The notes beneath the pieces were generated by a model, which did no database searches, was not told where the DNA came from, and was given only the letters and a program-made list of their open reading frames with translations. Below, piece after piece: positions 59,006 to 64,000 of a DNA stretch of 64,000 bases. A program made the position numbers and the translations under genes. The stretch is from Macrostomum hystrix (Eukaryota > Platyhelminthes > Macrostomidae), in contig CATNEN010000034.1 of assembly GCA_950097015.1 (NCBI GenBank), positions 5,164,501 to 5,228,500 on the forward strand, written 5' to 3'. The number at the start of each line of letters is the position of its first letter. The stretch's first letter is position 1.

Positions 59006-61842
59006 ATGCTCACCGAGCTCGAAGAGGAGCCAGCAGCGGAACCGGAAACTCAGACGGAAGCTAAGCCGGAAACGGTCGATGCTCAATCCACCGATGCCGA
59101 GTCGCAGATCCAGCTGACGGTGCTGTCTGGCCACACCGGCAGTGTCCGAAGCTGCTGCTTCATTCGGCGCGACACCTGCGCCCTATCGGCCAGCTGGGAC
59201 GGCACCGCCCGCCTCTGGGATGTCGGCACCGGGCGACAGTTGCGCTGCCTGAGCGGCCACGGCGGCGCCAGGCTCAGCTGCGCCCGCGGTGATCCGGACG
59301 GCAGCCGGGCCGTATCCGCCGGCTGGGATAAATCCCTGTCCGTGTGGGATCTAGAGACTGGCAGTCGGCTGTGGCGTGGCGAACTTGGCGGCGTGGTTAG
59401 CGACGCGAGGTTCTCGGGCGGAGGTGGCGGCAATCAGCTGGTCACGGCATCGGATCTGGACTATAATATGCAGGTAAGCCGTGTCCGCTACGGACCAGTC
59501 CTGCTGAGAATTATGGGCAGTCTGTTGGCAATCACGCTCATTCCGCTGTCCCCTGAGCAGACACAGGCACACACTCACACAGGTGTGTACATCCACTCTG
59601 ACTTTCTCATCGTCAGGCAGTGTACACCGTTTTTGAGATGCCGACTGGGCGCTTTAGTTGAAGGTCCCGACAGTCGCTGCCAATGCTCTAGACGGCGATG
59701 AAGAGGACCCTGGGTGCATGGAATGTTGAGAACAAAAGTCCCTGCAATTGATTGACATAGTCTGTGAAGCCGACATGGTTCCATGATGAAAATTTGTGAG
59801 CAGAAATGTTATGCCTATAGTGGTGGTTTTTGCCACCACACACATCGACGTGAAGCTTTGAATATCTCGAGTTTGCCTATGTTTTGTGATTCTAAAAGTT
59901 GCTTTATCGGATAGAGCGGTAAATATTCTAGATTTTCATGGCGACTGATTCACCTAGCCCAAATTTATGTGTTGACTACTCTCAGTAGCGTTAAAAACCG
60001 GCTGCCTTCTTCCGTGTTTATTATGACTTCAATTTGTATTTCCCGAGCTTGTTTTTTTATTGTAGGACACTCAGTTTCAACAATAATCTCTCCCACTGAA
60101 CTGCTACAGGTGTGGGACACACGCACCTGCAACGTAGTCCAGCTCATTCGCGGTGTCCACAGGTCCAGCCTGACCACCTGTCGCTTCATGCTGGGCGATC
60201 AACGGATTCTGTCAACTTCTGTGGACTTTACCTGCAAAGTCTACGATCTAAGGGCCATGGGTGTCACATTGGCCTTCGCCGACCATAAGAATGTGGTCTC
60301 GTCGGCCAGTCTGTCAGCAGACGAGAGATCCCTAGCAACCTGCTCGTGGGATAAACGAATTCTGCTGTACGACATCTCCACAGGCATGTACCGCTCGCAT
60401 GGTCCAAAGGTAATTGACTAGATTGATTGGTCTAATAAACTTTCTTATATTAGACTTACAGATATCGCAGACTAGATTTCCGACGTCAGATAATACCGTA
60501 TTACACTTAACATTTTCCGCCTTTGCGACAAACTAACTTTCAAAGCCATCCGACGTCAGCATCGTTGAGATCTCGTAGTCTTCTGAAAAAAAATTTTTCC
60601 TGTCTTCTCTTTATAAAAGACATTAACAACTGATTACATTTTTTTGTTCTAAAGCCATCTTGCAAGCCTATTTAATTGCAACAAAGTGACTTTAATCTGA
60701 CAACTCCTGGCAAAGTATGACAGCCAATCAATTAATCAAATGCTGCCTCTCTGTCTCCTATAAAACAGTCTCCCAAACTGCTAGCGGGCGGACGTGTCTT
60801 TATCATGACGTGCGTGTGCAGGCATTCCTTTTTACAGCGCCCCAGATTTCTCCTCACGAGTTTTCTCCTGTTCCCCATTCTGGACTTGGAATATTTTCAG
60901 ATATTTTTTTGTGTTTAGATAAATCAATATTTCGTATTTCGAATGGTTTTTGGGCGTATACTTTGGGGGCCATGTATGATAAAATATAAATATTTGCAGC
61001 AGGAGGCAGTTCTGTCAGTTTCGCTGACTCCTGAGAACACAAACACAGATACTGTACGCAGGCACACGCTCACACAGGTGTGTACATCTGCCCTGACTTT
61101 TCCATCGTTGGGCAGTGTACACTCTCACACTGCCTCAAGGGCGGAGATTGCACGAAAAAGCCCTCAAAGCCTTCTCTCCGCGGCTGCGCCCCAAATGAAT
61201 GTGGCCTCGCCGCGGAATCGAGCTCGAGGGACCTTGGCGCGAGAGGCAAACGCGTTAGACCGCTCTTCCAAAAGCCCCAGACATTTAATGTATGGCTACG
61301 CCATGTATTGTGGCATGGTGAGAATTTGCTTCCACTTGATACCATGCAGTCGCATTCTTCCTGGTTGTTAACGATAGTCCCGCATTCCTAACTAACCCGC
61401 CCAGGGCTTTGAAGAGAACCACGAAGGCAGCATCAGCAGCTGCTGCTTATCAACTGACGGCGCCAAATTAGTCAGCGGCTCCTACGACAACTCGGTGATG
61501 GTCTGGGACGCTGAGAATGGCATCCGGGAGATCCGCCTTCAGGGCCACGACGACTGGGTCGAGGATGTCTGCCTCAGCTCCGACAGTGCCTGGCTGCTCT
61601 CGGCCTCCAAGGACGCCACCCTCCGCCTGTGGAACATGGAGCGGATGGACGAGCTGCCAGCCGTAGCCGAGAGCCGCGCCCAGCACGGCGTACACATGAA
61701 GGCCTGCGACACCTGCGGCAAGACGTTTAGCCTGGCCGGAAATTTGAGCGCCACCCAGTGCGTCTTCTGTCGCATTATCGACCGGAGTAGGCGCGAGACG
61801 GACATTGCTAAGACCATCGGATTGGACTTGCGCATTTATTAG
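59006..61842 (+). CDS. WDR88: WDR88-like WD40 repeat protein, three exons
   Basis: Exons are 59,006-59,473, 60,110-60,409 and 61,405-61,842, all joined in phase 0, giving 401 residues. An acidic N-terminus (about 35 residues) precedes seven WD40 blades: LSGHTGSVRSCCF...LWD, LSGHGG...VWD, GELGGVV...VWD, VHRSSLT...VYD, ADHKNVVS...LYD, NHEGSISS...VWD and LQGHDDWVEDV...LWN. Together these make one complete propeller. After the propeller two CxxC pairs (CDTC at 357-360, CVFC at 375-378) suggest a small zinc-binding tail; the corresponding tail is a feature of WDR88. WDR88 is a poorly studied, testis-biased scaffold. Reading stays open upstream through the SINE tail, so an N-terminal extension cannot be excluded. 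Intron 1 and intron 2 each contain SINE sequence. Orthology to WDR88 rather than another WD40 protein is likely but not certain. Confidence 0.82.
59495..59640 (-). mobile_element. tRNA-derived SINE, partial copy 6 (WDR88-like intron 1)
   Basis: Contains the ATTCCGCTGTCCCCTGAGCA segment, CACACTCACACAGGTGTGTA and the hairpin CTGACTTTCTCATCGTCAGG. It lacks the tRNA head and any clear tail. The rest of the intron up to 60,109 is AT-rich and unremarkable. Confidence 0.7.
60995..61275 (-). mobile_element. tRNA-derived SINE, copy 7 (WDR88-like intron 2)
   Basis: Minus orientation. The head is near 61,275 (GAAGAGCGGTCTAACGCGTT on the minus strand, close to box A), with GAGCTCGATTCCGCGGCGAG as the box B region. 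The hairpin is altered at GACTTTTCCATCGTTGGGCA. The 3' end is short, ending near GCAGGAGGCAGTTCTG without a clear ATT tail. Confidence 0.8.
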
Positions 61843-62046
61843 TGTCTGACGTATTGAATCTGCCACGTGTACTTTTCGATGTTCTTAGAAAAAATATAAA
61901 TAATCAAAAATGTGACACTAACTTTTATTTTGTACAGCATTTCGTTCAATTGTAGTCTTATGAGCAAAACAAGCAGCTTTAAATTTCTTTTTTTAATCAT
62001 TTGTGAATGAATAGGCAGACTTCAGTTGGTGCTACTAAAATTTTCT
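61843..62046 (+). other. 3' region of the WDR88-like gene
   Basis: No canonical AATAAA close to the stop. An AATATAAATAATC stretch near 61,893 could act as a variant poly(A) signal. Confidence 0.3.
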
Positions 62047-62358
62047 ACTGAGCCGATGTACATTCATTGTGGAGAAGGAAAGAAACAATAAAGGTTTAAA
62101 ATTCTGGAAGCCTCAGTGTACATCACTGGGCCAATGCACATTCCGTGCGGGGAAGGAAATAAACCATAAAGATTTAAAATTCAGGAATCCTCAGTGTACA
62201 TCACTGGACCGATGTACATTCGGTGCGGGAAAGGAAAGAAAGATAAAGATTTCTAATTCTGCCTCAGTGTACATCACTGGACCGATGTACATTCGGTGCG
62301 GGGAAGGAAAGAAAGATAAAGATTTTTAATTCTGCCTCAGTGTACATCACTGGGCCTG
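62047..62358. repeat. About 73-78-bp tandem repeat, four copies
   Basis: Units contain CAGTGTACATCACTGGACCG, ATGTACATTCGGTGCGGGGA and AGGAAAGAAAGATAAAGATT. The first two units are about 78 bp and more diverged; the last two are about 73 bp and nearly identical. Confidence 0.9.
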
Positions 62359-63460
62359 TGAAAAATAGAAACGCTAACTTATATTCCTATTAAAGCAATA
62401 AACTAACATTTGTTCGACTGCTCTAGTTAAAAAATAATGCCATCAGGCAAGAATTTCAGGCATCAATAATTTTCTTAGCTGTTTTTAATGCAAGTCCTGC
62501 AAAGTATAATCGCATTGCTAAAAAGTGATAGTTCAACTTCCTCGATGGGAGCTCTATATAACGGTGTTCCTCTGACTCTTTTGTGATCGTATTTCGATGC
62601 TCCTTCATGCACAAATCATGTACAATGGTCCCTATTATACCATCTATTGTGTGCATACAGCATCGACACTTGAGCCCCCCCACGGCCGGAAGCGATAAAC
62701 GAGTTCCTGAACCTATTGTTGTCCCGGGGCTTTTCCTCCTTCCAGCAATCGCCACCTGCAAGCTGCAACGGGGTCGGGTGGTTGTTCAAACCTTGCTTCC
62801 TGTTCTCCAAATAGAACCGAAAGGCTATAGAAAATATGTTTATATAATAAAACTCTGTTGGTATGGGAATATATTAACCTGAGTTACTTACACTTTATAC
62901 ATGAGTGCAGGGCACACTCTCAGCATGATAGCGAGAATTCGTTTAATTAGTCGAACATCGAGTTGAGCAGTCTTTCCTCCTATAGCGCGCGGGTTCTGTT
63001 CCCCCCCCATTATTTCTAATTCTGTGCTCCCCACGCATAGTTCCTACCTCCATGAGTATCAGCTCTGAATAGCTTGGCGCAAAGAAAATGTTGTGTGCGT
63101 ATGCGGGGCATAGGTCGAGGCTAGTTTAACACTCCTCAGACTCATTCCTCATTTGCCTGTCCACTCCCCCCCCCCTTTGACGGTCGCATGTGTGTTGACA
63201 GTTCTGCCCAATCTTTCTTCCCCTCCTTCGCTCTAATCTCTTAGACTCCACTTCTTTGATGATAGTAACACCTACTAAAGAGTTTTGTAGAAAATCTTCT
63301 TCTTCTTCTTTATTTACGAATACTGTTTTATGAAATTTACAATTTCAGAGTCCCTTGAGCTGTCATGCGTTGTTAGGTGGAACTTCAGGTAGCTGGGACG
63401 CTTTGATTAACGGACGGTTGCAGTAGAAGGGCGCTTCCACATTGAAATATCTGAGTAACC
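62359..63460. other. Spacer with an unassigned minus-strand ORF
   Basis: A 101-codon minus ORF (62,761-62,456) has a Cys-rich patch (KCRCCMHTID) and a helical tail (LALKTAKKIIDA). It looks protein-like, but no family is recognised and no ATG context or splice partner is clear. Several C8-C10 runs occur near 63,000 and 63,165. Confidence 0.3.
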
Positions 63461-63469
63461 TTTCATGGG

Positions 63470-63800
63470 CTTACTCGTGAGGTTATGCTTTTTGAGCATG
63501 GCTTGATTATGCTTGTGAGTACGATTTCAATTGAGTATTCTAGTGAGTATGACTTGAGTACTTGTATAATCGCGAGTATAGTTTGAGAATACTTGTGAGT
63601 ATGATTTGAGTTGAATATTCTCGTGAGTATGACATGAGTATACTTGCGAGTATAGTTTAAGTATTGCTAGTGAGTACGCTTGTGAGTACGCTTGTGAGTA
63701 TGGTTTGAGTTGTTGTTAGCATTATTTGAGAATACTTGTCAGTATGGTTAAAGTATACTTTTGAGTATGGATAGAGCATATTTGTGAATATGCATTTAGT
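63470..63800. repeat. Degenerate GAGTATG-rich repeat
   Basis: Irregular tandem copies of about 26-30 bp built on CTTGTGAGTATGATTTGAGT, heavily diverged. They are older than the sharp arrays in the left half. Confidence 0.75.
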
Positions 63801-64000
63801 ATGTTTCTCGTCATCTCATAAAGGAATTTGAGCCTTGTCCTTCTAGACTTCTTAGCGCAAATCTGAAAATCATGCAGCATGATTAGCTGTCTCATTTTTT
63901 GCCTACCTACGAGTACATCATCCTAATCCATTTCTTCATAGTACAAGCCTGTGTTCTAGCTCGCATTTAAGCCTGGAGGCCGGCTGTGCATGAAGGCTGA
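63801..64000. other. Window edge, nothing recognised
   Basis: Unique sequence with no supported feature. Confidence 0.4.

Overview
The window is eukaryotic: genes are split by GT-AG introns, there are no operons, and most of the first 41 kb is satellite-like DNA. The phylum is not settled by the sequence. A free-living flatworm (Platyhelminthes, Macrostomum-like) or another small lophotrochozoan fits best. The main hint is a tRNA-promoter element enclosing a type I hammerhead ribozyme near the left edge, an arrangement known from the schistosome Sm-alpha retroposons. This assignment is inference.

Layout. Bases 1-41,400 hold a chain of unrelated tandem arrays (units 10-35 bp, each 0.1-6 kb), separated by short unique stretches. 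Two genes lie among them. The first is a small minus-strand gene (15,449-16,733) that I assembled by hand. It has two exons, encodes a 153-residue protein starting MGC (a likely lipid-anchor signal), and its intron is almost entirely a 15-bp satellite. The second is an even-skipped/Evx homeobox gene (27,983-31,460, three exons, 323 aa), whose first intron carries two further arrays. Bases 41,400-45,500 are AT-rich and show no gene.

Bases 45,500-61,850 hold three plus-strand genes head to tail: SNW1/SKIP (spliceosome and transcription cofactor; its first coding exon was not found), TTC29 (six exons, 515 aa; axonemal/sperm-flagellum TPR protein) and a WDR88-like seven-bladed WD-repeat protein (three exons, 401 aa). 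All reading frames and splice phases close exactly. Introns and spacers carry copies of a tRNA-derived SINE, a decayed antisense LINE (endonuclease plus reverse transcriptase) inside TTC29 intron 3, a TTAA-flanked inverted-repeat element, and more short tandem arrays. Bases 61,850-64,000 contain two degenerate repeats and no confident gene.

The genes do not form one pathway. TTC29 and WDR88-type proteins are both associated with motile cilia or sperm, SNW1 is general, and Evx is developmental. About 40 percent of the window is tandem repeat. The very long ORFs inside arrays arise because many units are multiples of three or lack stop codons; they are not genes.
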